DNA of 64,000 nucleotides. It comes from Desulfovibrionaceae bacterium. Its GTDB lineage: Bacteria; Desulfobacterota; Desulfovibrionia; Desulfovibrionales; Desulfovibrionaceae. The translations under genes and the position numbers were made by a program. Positions 27,569 to 36,711 of the stretch are shown one piece after another. The first letter of the stretch is position 1; every line of letters starts with the position of its first letter. Under the pieces are notes generated by a model. That model was given only the letters and a program-made list of their open reading frames with translations, did no database searches and was not told where the DNA came from. The stretch is taken from positions 62,001-126,000 of the forward strand of contig JAVHLG010000001.1 of NCBI GenBank assembly GCA_031082225.1. Direction: 5' to 3'.

Positions 27569-27817
27569 TTGGCCGACCTTTTCACGCGGCACGGTCTGCA
27601 GCTTGTCCACCATGGCCTGGGACGGTTTGGCGAGCCCGTTTTGGGCATCAGGCTCAAGATCGATGCGAAAAAGCGGCGCGCTGTGGCGCTCACTGGTGAT
27701 GGGAACCACTGTCACGGATGGCAGGGCCTGAAACAAATCCGACTGCACCACCAACGCGGGGCGCGGCTTTCCGTATGCGCCCGGGACGATCACGGTCACC
27801 AGATCGCCGCGCCTCAT
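27494..27817 (-). CDS. mazF: PemK/MazF family endoribonuclease toxin
   Basis: MRRGDLVTVIVPGAYGKPRPALVVQSDLFQALPSVTVVPITSERHSAPLFRIDLEPDAQNGLAKPSQAMVDKLQTVPREKVGQVFG. Confidence 0.93.
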   Translation of the reverse strand: MRRGDLVTVIVPGAYGKPRPALVVQSDLFQALPSVTVVPITSERHSAPLFRIDLEPDAQNGLAKPSQAMVDKLQTVPREKVGQVFGHVHQEKMLEIVRSLSLFLGIA

Positions 27818-28026
27818 TCCGTCCACCCCCGGGTATCCGCCACGGCGGCCAGCCAGTCCAGGGTCTCGCGCTCAAGCGCCGCATCCCGCACGGACAAGGC
27901 CTGACGGCGGCACTCCTCGGCAAATCCGTCCCGCCGGGTGTCCGGCACCCAGATCTGCACCGGCCGCAACCCTCTGGCCCGCAACCGATCACGATACCGC
28001 GACTGCTTGGTGTCCTGCGTCTGCAT
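27814..28026 (-). CDS. mazE: MazE-type antitoxin (DUF3018-like)
   Basis: MQTQDTKQSRYRDRLRARGLRPVQIWVPDTRRDGFAEECRRQALSVRDAALERETLDWLAAVADTRGWTE; overlaps mazF start. Confidence 0.88.
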   Translation of the reverse strand: MQTQDTKQSRYRDRLRARGLRPVQIWVPDTRRDGFAEECRRQALSVRDAALERETLDWLAAVADTRGWTE

Positions 28027-28145
28027 GGCCCACCTCCTGATATGGCAGGTAACATGCGACCAGGGAATGTCAAGCCGCCCTCCGGCCGTTTGACGCCCTG
28101 GCCTGTCGTGCAACCGGCACCTGCGGGAAGGAGGCCCGATGACGG

Positions 28146-28336
28146 CGCACCGCCGCCGACCAGGGCCGCGCCCGCTACGCCGCCGGGTCGCGCACCGGGC
28201 CCCAGGCCCAAGGCGACGCCCCCAGCCTGGACATGCGGGTCTGAGCCAGCTGCGGCGGCTGTCAGGCGATGCCCAGGAACAGGGAGAGGGAACGGACGAT
28301 TTCGAGCATCTTTTCCTGATGCACATGCCCGAAGAC
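28146..28336. repeat. ~191-bp direct repeat copy B
   Basis: cgcaccgccgccgaccagggccgc...atgcacatgcccgaagac. Confidence 0.9.
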
Positions 28337-28340
28337 CTCT
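28273..28340 (-). pseudogene. mazF 3'-end remnant
   Basis: Minus strand encodes the terminal HVHQEKMLEIVRSLSLFLGIA-like segment only, without an upstream mazF body. Confidence 0.7.
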
Positions 28341-28346
28341 ACGCGT

Positions 28347-28769
28347 TCACAGCCCGAAACGCTCCCCGGCATCCAAAAGGATGACCCGTCCACCGGCCCC
28401 CACGCGCCCGGCCGCCTTGCGGTCCAAGGTCAGCCATGTCCCGTCCAGTTCCCGGGCCAAGGCCGCATAACAGGCGTCATACCCGGTCAGGCCGCGTTGC
28501 ACGAATCCCTCCGCCAACCGGGCCAGGGCCGTGGTCAGCGGGGCCCGAAAAACCCCGCCGTCCAGAACCGGCATGATGCCGTCCTCGAAAATCTCCCGGC
28601 CGTTTGGCGCAATCCGCGTGAGCACGGAAAAACATTCGAACACAAACAATTCGGGCACGGCGAAGCGGCCCGGCGAGCCGACCATGGCCTCCAGAACCTC
28701 CTCGGCCTGGGGCGACGGCCCGCCCGTGAACCACCGGATGGCCACCGAGGCGTCCACCACGAAAATCAC
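28347..28769 (-). CDS. vapC: PIN domain toxin VapC
   Basis: MIFVVDASVAIRWFTGG...AVPELFVFECFSVL...RGLTGYDACYAALARELDGTWLTLDRKAA. Confidence 0.93.
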   Translation of the reverse strand: MIFVVDASVAIRWFTGGPSPQAEEVLEAMVGSPGRFAVPELFVFECFSVLTRIAPNGREIFEDGIMPVLDGGVFRAPLTTALARLAEGFVQRGLTGYDACYAALARELDGTWLTLDRKAAGRVGAGGRVILLDAGERFGL

Positions 28770-29047
28770 GACGCCTCTCCCACTTCTCCGCGTATCTCCC
28801 GCAACGCGGCAAGACCCTCTTCCGGGGACACGCCGGCTTGCCGCAGACTGCGGACCCTGGCCAAGAGGGCGCGCTGTTTCTCCCTGGACTGGAATTCCAA
28901 AAACCGCTTTTCAAAATCGGCCGGAGTCACCAGGACCGCCTGGACGACCCGTCCCTTGCTGACGGCGATGGGCTCCCCGGTCCTGGCCAGACGTTCCAGA
29001 ACCTCGCCCAGGCGGTTGCGCAGGGTCAGGGCATTGACGGTTTCCAT
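28766..29047 (-). CDS. vapB: Phd/YefM-type antitoxin (VapB)
   Basis: METVNALTLRNRLGEVLERLARTGEPIAVSKGRVVQAVLVTPADFEKRFLEFQSREKQ; overlaps vapC start. Confidence 0.88.
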   Translation of the reverse strand: METVNALTLRNRLGEVLERLARTGEPIAVSKGRVVQAVLVTPADFEKRFLEFQSREKQRALLARVRSLRQAGVSPEEGLAALREIRGEVGEAS

Positions 29048-29065
29048 GGTGGCCCTCCTCTCATA

Positions 29066-29091
29066 GTGTAGATGTATATCTCTATCTACAC
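29066..29091. promoter_or_regulatory. Inverted repeat, probable vapBC operator
   Basis: GTGTAGAT-gtatatctct-ATCTACAC, 8-bp perfect arms, ~20 bp upstream of the vapB start. Confidence 0.6.
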
Positions 29092-29322
29092 CACCATAAC
29101 AAAGGCTGTCCACCAGCGGCCATGCCGCCGCCCAAACGGATGACAACGGCGCGTTGTTCTTCAAAACCGGGGGCGTCGCGCGGCCGCGGGCAGGCCGACG
29201 GGCGGAAAGGCTCGAAAATCCCGCGCTTGCGGCCACGACCTGGGTATGTTTGTCGAGGCTGCAGTCTTTGAAGCGACAGCCCGGCGGACATGCCGTCGCC
29301 ATCGCCCGGCACGCTGCCGGGG

Positions 29323-30774
29323 CTATCTGGGGAACTGGACCACGACCGTGGTGCCGTGGGATTCGGAGGTCTCCATGCGGATGCGGCCGCCGTGGGTCTG
29401 GGCGATGAGCCGGGCCCCGTAGGTGCCCAGGCCCGTGCCGTCCTTTTTCCCGGCGGTCACGTATTTCTGGAAGAAACGGGAGCGGATTTCCCCGGGCACG
29501 GCCCCGGCGTTGTGCACGGCCACGTCCAGGGGGCCGTCCCCGGTCAGGGACACGGCGATGCGTCCGCCGGGCGGCGAGGCCTCAAGGGCGTTGCGCACCA
29601 GATTGGAGAACATGGTGTAGCACAGCATCTCCTCGCCCTGCACCACAAAGACGTCGCCCTCCTGGCGGGGCCTGCCGCGAACCGAAATGTCCACGGACAG
29701 TTCCCTGGATTCGAGCATCCCGCGCAACTCCGCCGCGATGTTGTCCAGGATGGGCAGGATGTCCACGGGCTGGGGGGTCAGTTCGTAGGCCCCGCGCTCC
29801 ATGCGGTAGAGGTCCAGGGATTGGTTGATCATGTGCAGCATGCGGTATCCGGCGCTTTGCACCAGATTGAGCATCTCGGTCTGGCGCGGGGTGAGGTTGC
29901 TCTCGCGCCGAAACAACTGGGGCAGGGTCAGGATGGCCGTCAGCGGGGACTTGAGGTCGTGCCGGGTCATGCGCTCCACGTCCTCGCGCAGGGCATCGGC
30001 CTTTTTGCGATCCGTGACGTCCACCACGGCATAGCCCAGGATGTCGCAGAAATGCTCCAGGAAATCGGCGCGTTTCTCCCGGGCGTAGCGCTTGGGGTTG
30101 CCGTCGAAAAAGCCGATGACCCCCGCCATCTTCTGCGGCCCGAATTTGTCCTTCAGGGGATAGATGAAACAGGAACCCAGGCGCGGCGCGCCGCCGCCGC
30201 CCAGGATCGAGGGGCCGAAGAAAAACTCCAGGTCCGGAACCTCGGTCACCGGTCCCATGTACGAGGCCCGGCGCACGGGATCGGGGATGGCCGCCGCCAC
30301 GGCCCGGCGGATGGCCGAAAGCGGGGCGCGGCGGATGGTGTCGGGCAAAAACGGGGCGTATTCGGCCTCGTCCAGCACAAGCCCCACGGCGCGCAGATTG
30401 AAAAGCTTTTTGATGCCTTCCACAATGCCGGGCAGATCCTCGTGGGTGCGCATCTGTTCCACGATGCGGATGCCCGAGCGGAATTTCTCGAAGGTGATCA
30501 GGCTCGAATGGTAGCTCTCAAAGGCCGTCTCCACCTGGGATTGCAGGGTGACGGCCTGCTTTTTGAGCCGCTCCACCTCCTTGCGCAACCCGACGCCCTC
30601 CTCCCGCAATAGCGCCTGGGAGGTGGCCTGCATCTTGACCGCCCGCTTGAGCTCGCCCACCAGACGCTTGACCCGGTAGTCGTTGCGCTCCAGGGCGAAG
30701 GTTTCCAGCTCGGCGAGTTTGGCCGGGAGATCGGAAATGTCGAGGTGCGTGCTGGCCATGGAGTCCGTTATCAT
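29323..30774 (-). CDS. Sensor histidine kinase with DUF484/GAF-like N-terminal domain
   Basis: H-box MTRHDLKSPLTAIL, N-box FSNLVRNALEASPPGG, GTGLGTYGARLIAQTHGGRIRMETSESHGTTVVVQFP. Confidence 0.92.
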   Translation of the reverse strand: MITDSMASTHLDISDLPAKLAELETFALERNDYRVKRLVGELKRAVKMQATSQALLREEGVGLRKEVERLKKQAVTLQSQVETAFESYHSSLITFEKFRSGIRIVEQMRTHEDLPGIVEGIKKLFNLRAVGLVLDEAEYAPFLPDTIRRAPLSAIRRAVAAAIPDPVRRASYMGPVTEVPDLEFFFGPSILGGGGAPRLGSCFIYPLKDKFGPQKMAGVIGFFDGNPKRYAREKRADFLEHFCDILGYAVVDVTDRKKADALREDVERMTRHDLKSPLTAILTLPQLFRRESNLTPRQTEMLNLVQSAGYRMLHMINQSLDLYRMERGAYELTPQPVDILPILDNIAAELRGMLESRELSVDISVRGRPRQEGDVFVVQGEEMLCYTMFSNLVRNALEASPPGGRIAVSLTGDGPLDVAVHNAGAVPGEIRSRFFQKYVTAGKKDGTGLGTYGARLIAQTHGGRIRMETSESHGTTVVVQFPR

Positions 30775-30795
30775 CCGCCCGTCGGGCAGGCCCGG

Positions 30796-30954
30796 CTATT
30801 TCCATCCGGTGAAGTTTCTGTTGCTGAAATACTGTCCGTACACCCGGGCGTCCCCGGTCGTCCGGACCTCGAGAAAGGAGGTCTGCCTGTCCGCGCATCC
30901 GGCGGCCACAGCCGACACCATGATCACGATGCACAGCACGACAATGCGGCGCAT
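30796..30954 (-). CDS. Small lipoprotein
   Basis: MRRIVVLCIVIMVSAVAAGCADRQTSFLEVRTTGDARVYGQYFSNRNFTGWK with lipobox. Confidence 0.65.
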   Translation of the reverse strand: MRRIVVLCIVIMVSAVAAGCADRQTSFLEVRTTGDARVYGQYFSNRNFTGWK

Positions 30955-31511
30955 GCTCCACCTCCGCGTCCACCAGGCGGCGTCTGCGTCCCGGCGGGAC
31001 GTCTGGCGCATGCGCCACCTTCCTATTGATCGTGACCCGCGTCAAGGGGCACGACCCCCCGGGGCCATTGCGGCACGGCCGCAGCGCCATGCCCGCCGCC
31101 GTCCGCTCCTGTCCGACCGGACGCATTGTCCAGCAAAAATCAATGGAACGAACGCGCCATCCGCCGCACGCACCAGCCACTTTCCCGAAAGCCCACCGGG
31201 CGGCTCGCACCACGATCCGCCACGTCACGGCGATGGCGCCTGCCGTGCGGCATACGCCAGCATTTTTCCCGCGCCGTTGCCGAAAAAAAGATATTGCCTC
31301 CCATTTCCTTTTCACCGTATGCACGTACTGCATTGTTTCGGACCGTCCCTGCGGTTCCAGGCCGGGTTTTGCGACGTCAGCCGCCTGCGTTGCGTGCCAG
31401 CGCCGCGACGCCGGGAACCAGATGACGCCCGCCGCATTTTGACATGGCGGCCTGCCGGGGATACATACCCCGGACCTGCCGCATCACCGACGCGCATGGG
31501 GAATCACCGCC

Positions 31512-32525
31512 ATGAAAACACATCGCCGCCCAGCCCTTGTGGCCCTCTTCACCGCTGTCTGTCTGTTGTTCGTCACGGCCATGGCCGCACCGGCCGCCGA
31601 ACGTCCCGAAAAGGACCGCCAGGCCAAGACCGCCCGTCAGACCAAGGCCAAGGCCGCCACGGCCCCGGTCAAGGCCGAAAAGAGATCCGCCGCCCGAAAG
31701 CCCAAGGCCAAGGCCGCGCCCGTGGCCGAGGCCCCGCCCGAGGACGGCCGCCTGGACGTGAAGTCCGCCCTGCTCATGGACGTCAACACCGGCGAAATCC
31801 TGTACGAGCAGGACGCCGACCGCCAGATCGCCCCGGCCTCCCTGACCAAGATCCTCACCCTGTACATCGTGTTCGAGGCCATCCAGCGCGGCGACCTGCG
31901 GCCCTGGGACATGATCCCGGTCACGGAGCACGCCCCGGCCGCCGGGGGCTCCAACATGGCCCTGCATCCCGGCGAGGAGGTCAAACTCACGGAGCTCATC
32001 AAGGGCATCGCCATCGCCTCGGCCAACGACGCCTGCGTGGCCGTGGCCGAGCGCCTGGAGCCGTCCATCCACGACTTCGTCTCCCGCATGAACCAGACCG
32101 CCGCCAGCCTGGGCATGTCCGCCACCACCTTCAAAAATCCCAACGGCATGCCCGCCGAGGGGCAGTTGACCACGGCCCGGGACATGCTCAGGCTGGCCAA
32201 GACCTATCTGGAGCGCTTCCCCGGGGCGCTCACCATCCATTCCATGAAGTATTTCAGCCACAACGAGATCATGCGCCGCAACGCCAACTCGCTGCTCGGC
32301 AAATACGACGGCGTGGACGGCCTGAAGACCGGCTTCGTCAACGCCTCGGGCTTCAACATCGTGGTCACGGCCAAGCGCGGCGACACCAGGCTTTTAGCCG
32401 TGGTCCTGGGGGCGCGCAGTCCCAAGGTGCGCGAGGTCCAGACCGCCCGGCTCATCGACGAGGGCTTCAAGCTGGCCGAGAAGCAGCACGGCCAGCCCGC
32501 CAAGGTCGTGGCCGCCGCCCGATGA
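31512..32525 (+). CDS. D-alanyl-D-alanine carboxypeptidase (DacF/DacA type)
   Basis: SxxK PASLTKIL, SAN motif, KYDGVDGLKTGFVNASGFNIVVTAKRGDTRLLAVVLGA. Confidence 0.95.
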   Translation: MKTHRRPALVALFTAVCLLFVTAMAAPAAERPEKDRQAKTARQTKAKAATAPVKAEKRSAARKPKAKAAPVAEAPPEDGRLDVKSALLMDVNTGEILYEQDADRQIAPASLTKILTLYIVFEAIQRGDLRPWDMIPVTEHAPAAGGSNMALHPGEEVKLTELIKGIAIASANDACVAVAERLEPSIHDFVSRMNQTAASLGMSATTFKNPNGMPAEGQLTTARDMLRLAKTYLERFPGALTIHSMKYFSHNEIMRRNANSLLGKYDGVDGLKTGFVNASGFNIVVTAKRGDTRLLAVVLGARSPKVREVQTARLIDEGFKLAEKQHGQPAKVVAAAR

Positions 32526-33910
32526 CCGCAGTCCCCGGCCTCGTCGTGGCGGGCACGGCCAGCGGGACGGGCAAGACCTCCCTGGCCGTGGGGCTTCTGG
32601 CCGCACTCACCCGGCGCGGCTACCGGGTGGCCGCCTTCAAGGCCGGACCCGACTTCCTCGATCCGAAACACCATCAGGCGGCCACGGGCCGCGTCTCCCA
32701 CAACCTGGATTCCTGGATGCTGTCCGAAGCGGCCGTGCGGGATCTCTTCTCCCGGCAGGCGGCCACAGCCGACGTGGCCGTGGTGGAGGGGGTGATGGGC
32801 CTGTACGACGGATTTTCCGGCGCAAGCGACGCCGGAAGCACGGCCCGGCTGGCCAGGATACTGGGCCTGCCCCTGCTTTTGGCGGTCGACGCCCGGGCCA
32901 TGGGCCGTTCGGCCGCCGCCCTGGTCAAGGGCTTTGCGGAGTTCGACCCGGACCTGGAGTTTCTGGGGGTGGTCTTCAACCAGGTGGGCGGCGAGGGACA
33001 CCGGGAGATTCTGGCCCAGGCCATGCGAAGCGTCCCGGACATGCCGGTCCTTGGCTATCTGCCCCGCGATCCGGCCCTGGCCCTGCCCTCGCGGCATCTG
33101 GGGCTGTGCGCCCCTTTGGAGGACGCCGACCAGGCGGCCGTGTACGCCGCCCTGGCCGACGCCGTGGAGTCGCGCCTGGACGTGACCCGGCTTTTGGAGG
33201 GCCTGCCCCTGTGCGAACTGCCCGACCCCGAGCCCGCGCCGCCGGAAGAGCCCCTGGTCCGGCTGGGCGTGGCCCGGGACGCGGCGTTTGATTTCTATTA
33301 CGAGGAAAACCTGCGCCTTTTGCGCGCCGCCGGGGCCGACATCGTGCCCTTCTCGCCCCTTGCCGACGCAGCCCTGCCGCCCGGCCTGGACGGCCTGTAC
33401 CTGGGCGGCGGCTATCCCGAGCTTTTCGCCGCGAAGCTTTCCGACAACACCGCCATGCGCCTTGCCGTGCGCGAGTTTTGCGCCTCGGGGCGGCCGGTCT
33501 ACGCCGAATGCGGCGGGTTCATGTACCTCATGGCGGCCCTGACCGACGCCAGGGGCCAGACCTTCCCCATGGCCGGGGTCTTTCCCTGCGCGGCCGTCAT
33601 GGGGCCGCGCTTCGCGGCCCTGGGCTACCGCGAGGCCGTGACCCTGGCCCCGAGCCTTCTGGGACCGGCAGGCACCACGGCCCGGGGGCATGAATTCCAC
33701 TATTCGCGCCTGGCCGCCCCCCCTGGCGTCATCACCGACGGACCCGGCGTCCGGACCATCTACGCCCTGTCCGGCCGCTCGGGCCGCCTGGACGCGCCCG
33801 AAGGCTATAGCCTGGGCAACGTGCTTTGCAGCTACGTGCACCTGCATTTCGGCAGCAACCCGGACCTGGCCCCGGCCTTCGTGGCGGCCATGGCCGCCGC
33901 CCATGCCTGA
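32522..33910 (+). CDS. cobB: Cobyrinate a,c-diamide synthase
   Basis: MTAVPGLVVAGTASGTGKTSLAVGLLAALTRRGYRVAAFKAGPDFLDPKHHQ...GGGYPELFAAKL...YAECGGFMYL; ATGA overlap with upstream gene. Confidence 0.95.
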   Translation: MTAVPGLVVAGTASGTGKTSLAVGLLAALTRRGYRVAAFKAGPDFLDPKHHQAATGRVSHNLDSWMLSEAAVRDLFSRQAATADVAVVEGVMGLYDGFSGASDAGSTARLARILGLPLLLAVDARAMGRSAAALVKGFAEFDPDLEFLGVVFNQVGGEGHREILAQAMRSVPDMPVLGYLPRDPALALPSRHLGLCAPLEDADQAAVYAALADAVESRLDVTRLLEGLPLCELPDPEPAPPEEPLVRLGVARDAAFDFYYEENLRLLRAAGADIVPFSPLADAALPPGLDGLYLGGGYPELFAAKLSDNTAMRLAVREFCASGRPVYAECGGFMYLMAALTDARGQTFPMAGVFPCAAVMGPRFAALGYREAVTLAPSLLGPAGTTARGHEFHYSRLAAPPGVITDGPGVRTIYALSGRSGRLDAPEGYSLGNVLCSYVHLHFGSNPDLAPAFVAAMAAAHA

Positions 33911-35225
33911 ACGCCCCACCCTGCGTAGCGGCTTCACCACCGGTTCCGCAGCCTCGGCCTCGGCCAAGGCCGCCGCCCTGGAGCTTCTGGGCCTTTTGCC
34001 GGACGCGCGCCCCTGCCCCGTGGACATCCCCCTGCCGGACGGCGCCCGTCTGACCGTGCCGGTGGACGAGGTGGCGGACGCGCCAGACCTGCCAGACCCG
34101 ACAGACGCGACAACGACCCCGGATACGCCAGACGCGGCAAATACTCCGGACACGCCGAAGACGCCGGATGCGCCGACTCCGGAGACGCCGACGCCGGACG
34201 TACCGGACACGCCGGACGCACCGGACACGACAGATGCGACGACGACGCCGGGTGCCCCGACGCCGGACGCGGCAGTCGCCCCCCCCGTGACCGGGTCGCC
34301 CCCGGCTGCCGCACGCCGGGTCCGGGCCGTGACCGTAAAAGACGGCGGCGACGACCCGGACGTCACCCACCAGGCCCGCATCGGCTGCACCGTGTGGTTC
34401 GACGCCTCCCTGCCGCCGGGCGACATCCGTATCACGGGCGGCCCCGGGGTGGGCGTGGTCACCCTGCCGGGGCTGCCCGTGGACGTGGGGCGACCGGCCA
34501 TCAACCCCGGCCCCCTGGCCCAGATCCGGGCCGCCCTGGCCGAGGCCTTGGCCATGGCCGGGCACGCGCCCGGCCATGGGCTGACGGCCGTGGTGGATGT
34601 GGAGGACGGGGAGGCCCTGGCGACGCGGACCATGAACCCGCGCCTGGGGATCGTGGGCGGCGTCTCCATCCTGGGCACGTCGGGCATCGTCAAACCGTTC
34701 AGTCACGAGGCCTGGAAGGGGGCCGTGAGCGAGGCCCTGGACGTGGCCCGGGCCATGGGCGTCGTCCATGTGGGGCTGTCCACGGGCAGGCGCAGCGAAA
34801 AGGCCCTGCGCCGGGCGTTGCCGCAGTTGCCGGAGCAGGCCTTCGTGCAGATCGCGGATTTCTTCGGCTTTTCCCTGGAGGCGGCGGCCGGGAGAGGATT
34901 TTCCGCCGTGACCCTATGCGCCTATCCCGGCAAGCTGGTGAAGATGGCCATGGGGCTGGCCAACACCCACGCCCATCTCACGGACACGGATTTTGCGGCC
35001 CTGGCCGACTGGTGCCGCCAGGCCGGGATTGCGGCGGATGTCTGTGCGGCCGTGGCCACGGCCAATACCGTGCGCCACGCCCTGGAACTGACCCGCAATG
35101 ATCCGGCCTTTCCCGGACTGCCCCGGCTGCTGGTGCGAAAGGCCCTGGCCCAGGCCCGGATCTTTGCCGGTCCCGGGCCGAGGCTCGATGTGGCGGCCCT
35201 GGATTATGACGACCGGGCCTTGTGA
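33903..35225 (+). CDS. cbiD: Cobalt-precorrin-5B C1-methyltransferase CbiD with internal Asp/Thr/Pro-rich insertion
   Basis: MPERPTLRSGFTTGSAASASAKAA...VTVKDGGDDPDVTHQARI...INPGPLAQIRAAL...GVSILGTSGIVKPFSHEAWKGAV. Confidence 0.95.
   Translation: MPERPTLRSGFTTGSAASASAKAAALELLGLLPDARPCPVDIPLPDGARLTVPVDEVADAPDLPDPTDATTTPDTPDAANTPDTPKTPDAPTPETPTPDVPDTPDAPDTTDATTTPGAPTPDAAVAPPVTGSPPAAARRVRAVTVKDGGDDPDVTHQARIGCTVWFDASLPPGDIRITGGPGVGVVTLPGLPVDVGRPAINPGPLAQIRAALAEALAMAGHAPGHGLTAVVDVEDGEALATRTMNPRLGIVGGVSILGTSGIVKPFSHEAWKGAVSEALDVARAMGVVHVGLSTGRRSEKALRRALPQLPEQAFVQIADFFGFSLEAAAGRGFSAVTLCAYPGKLVKMAMGLANTHAHLTDTDFAALADWCRQAGIAADVCAAVATANTVRHALELTRNDPAFPGLPRLLVRKALAQARIFAGPGPRLDVAALDYDDRAL
34070..34290. 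repeat. Microsatellite-like region encoding low-complexity DTPDAP insert in CbiD
   Basis: Repeating acgccggac/gacgcaccggac units. Confidence 0.75.
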
Positions 35226-35251
35226 ACCTGGACGCTGCGGCAGGCGCGGCC

Positions 35252-36667
35252 TCATTCCCCCAAAAGCAAAAGTCCCGCCGCCGCCCCGGACCCGGTCGGC
35301 GTGGCCGCGTGGCCCATGCGCCTGCACAGCGGATTGTGCGGCAGTCCGTCGGCGTCGAGCAGCGGATCGGTCTCCAGCGACCCGGCCTCCCCGGCGATAT
35401 GCGCCCGCCACTGGGAGAAATTCCCCTGAAAACCCGTGCGCCCGTCCGCGAACACCCCTGCGCCTCCGGCCTGGTGGTAGCAGTTGTCCCGGATGGCCAG
35501 GGCCCCGGACAGGCCGCTCAGGCCGCCCAGTTCATTGGAATACCGGATGGACACCAGGGACGCGGTGACGCTGGACGGCTGGCTGACGATGTTGCGGGCC
35601 ACGGTGGGGTTGCTGTTGGCCGGACGGCCCGCCTCGGGGGCCCAGTCCTGGAAGGTGATCCCGAAATAGAGGGGGCTGTGGTAGCTTTTCGCCGCATCGA
35701 CGACGGTGTTGTTGTGGGCCGTGGCGTCGCGCGCGGCGTAGAATCCGATGCCGGAGCCGCCCGTATTTCGGACCAGATTGTAGCGCGCGATGCCCCGGAT
35801 GTTCTCGTAATAGTCGGGATTGACCGTGAGGTCGAAGTATTCCGGGCTGGTGTCGAACCCAAGCAGGATGCCCGCGCCGCCGGTGTTCTCCACCAGGTTG
35901 TATTCCACTACCCCGTCCATGGCCCCGCCCTTGTGGTAGACCCCGTTGGAGCAGATGTCGTGGATGTGGTTTCTGGCCACGCGGTTGCGGTCGCCGTTGA
36001 CGTTGTCGATGCCCTCGGCATTGCAGTTGCCCGGGGTCAGTCCCACGCCGGAGTCGAAGATTTCGCAGTGTTCGATGGTGATGTCGTCGCAGCCCGGCTT
36101 GATCTTGACCACGTCGCGTTGGGAGCCGTGCAGTCTGGCGTCGACGAGGCGGATGCGCGAGGCCCCGGTCCGGTCATCGGGGTCGCCCCAGTCCCATTTC
36201 GTCTCCGTGGACACGGCGTAGAAGCCGCCCGCGACCTCGATGCATTCCAGGCTGCCGCCATCCGAACCGACGTAAAAATAGATGCCCGAGCCCTGGCCGG
36301 TCTCGGAGGTCCGGTCCACCACGGCCCATTCCCCGGGATAGGAGCGGATGGCGACGTTTTCCACCCGGATGCGGATCTCCTGGGGCTCCACATAGGTTCC
36401 CTGCCGGACCACGATGGTGTCGCCGGGTTGGGCGGTTTCCGCCGCCCGGAAAAGGGTGCGGTAGGGCGCGGCGGCCGAGCCGGTCCCGGTGGCGTCGTTT
36501 CCGGACAGGGCGACGTGGCGCAGGTTCCCGGACAGGACGGCGGCATTGCAGCGCTGCGTCCGCACGCCGATTTCGGAGAGAAAGGAGGCGGCGGCGCTTC
36601 CGGGGGCCGCCGCCAGGGCGATGACCAGGGCCAGGGCCAGGACCGGATGGGGGGCGGTTTTGTTCAT
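35252..36667 (-). CDS. Exported right-handed parallel beta-helix protein
   Basis: Signal peptide MNKTAPHPVLALALVIALAAAPGSAAA; HVALSGNDATGTGSAAAPYRTLFRAAETAQPGDTIVVRQGTYVE; NHIHDICSNGVYHKGG. Confidence 0.88.
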   Translation of the reverse strand: MNKTAPHPVLALALVIALAAAPGSAAASFLSEIGVRTQRCNAAVLSGNLRHVALSGNDATGTGSAAAPYRTLFRAAETAQPGDTIVVRQGTYVEPQEIRIRVENVAIRSYPGEWAVVDRTSETGQGSGIYFYVGSDGGSLECIEVAGGFYAVSTETKWDWGDPDDRTGASRIRLVDARLHGSQRDVVKIKPGCDDITIEHCEIFDSGVGLTPGNCNAEGIDNVNGDRNRVARNHIHDICSNGVYHKGGAMDGVVEYNLVENTGGAGILLGFDTSPEYFDLTVNPDYYENIRGIARYNLVRNTGGSGIGFYAARDATAHNNTVVDAAKSYHSPLYFGITFQDWAPEAGRPANSNPTVARNIVSQPSSVTASLVSIRYSNELGGLSGLSGALAIRDNCYHQAGGAGVFADGRTGFQGNFSQWRAHIAGEAGSLETDPLLDADGLPHNPLCRRMGHAATPTGSGAAAGLLLLGE

Positions 36668-36711
36668 GCTCCCCCGTAGCATGTTCCCACACGATTGCAA
36701 CCGGGGCGGGA

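Noticed and set aside
30683-33910. 1075-aa plus-strand ORF
   Set aside because: Only the 3' part from 32522 (CobB) is supported; upstream is out of frame over the carboxypeptidase gene
32204-34693. Minus-strand ORF 829 aa
   Set aside because: Antisense to cobB/cbiD; no recognisable domain
35222-36679. Plus-strand ORF 485 aa
   Set aside because: Antisense to the beta-helix protein, which has signal peptide and domain features
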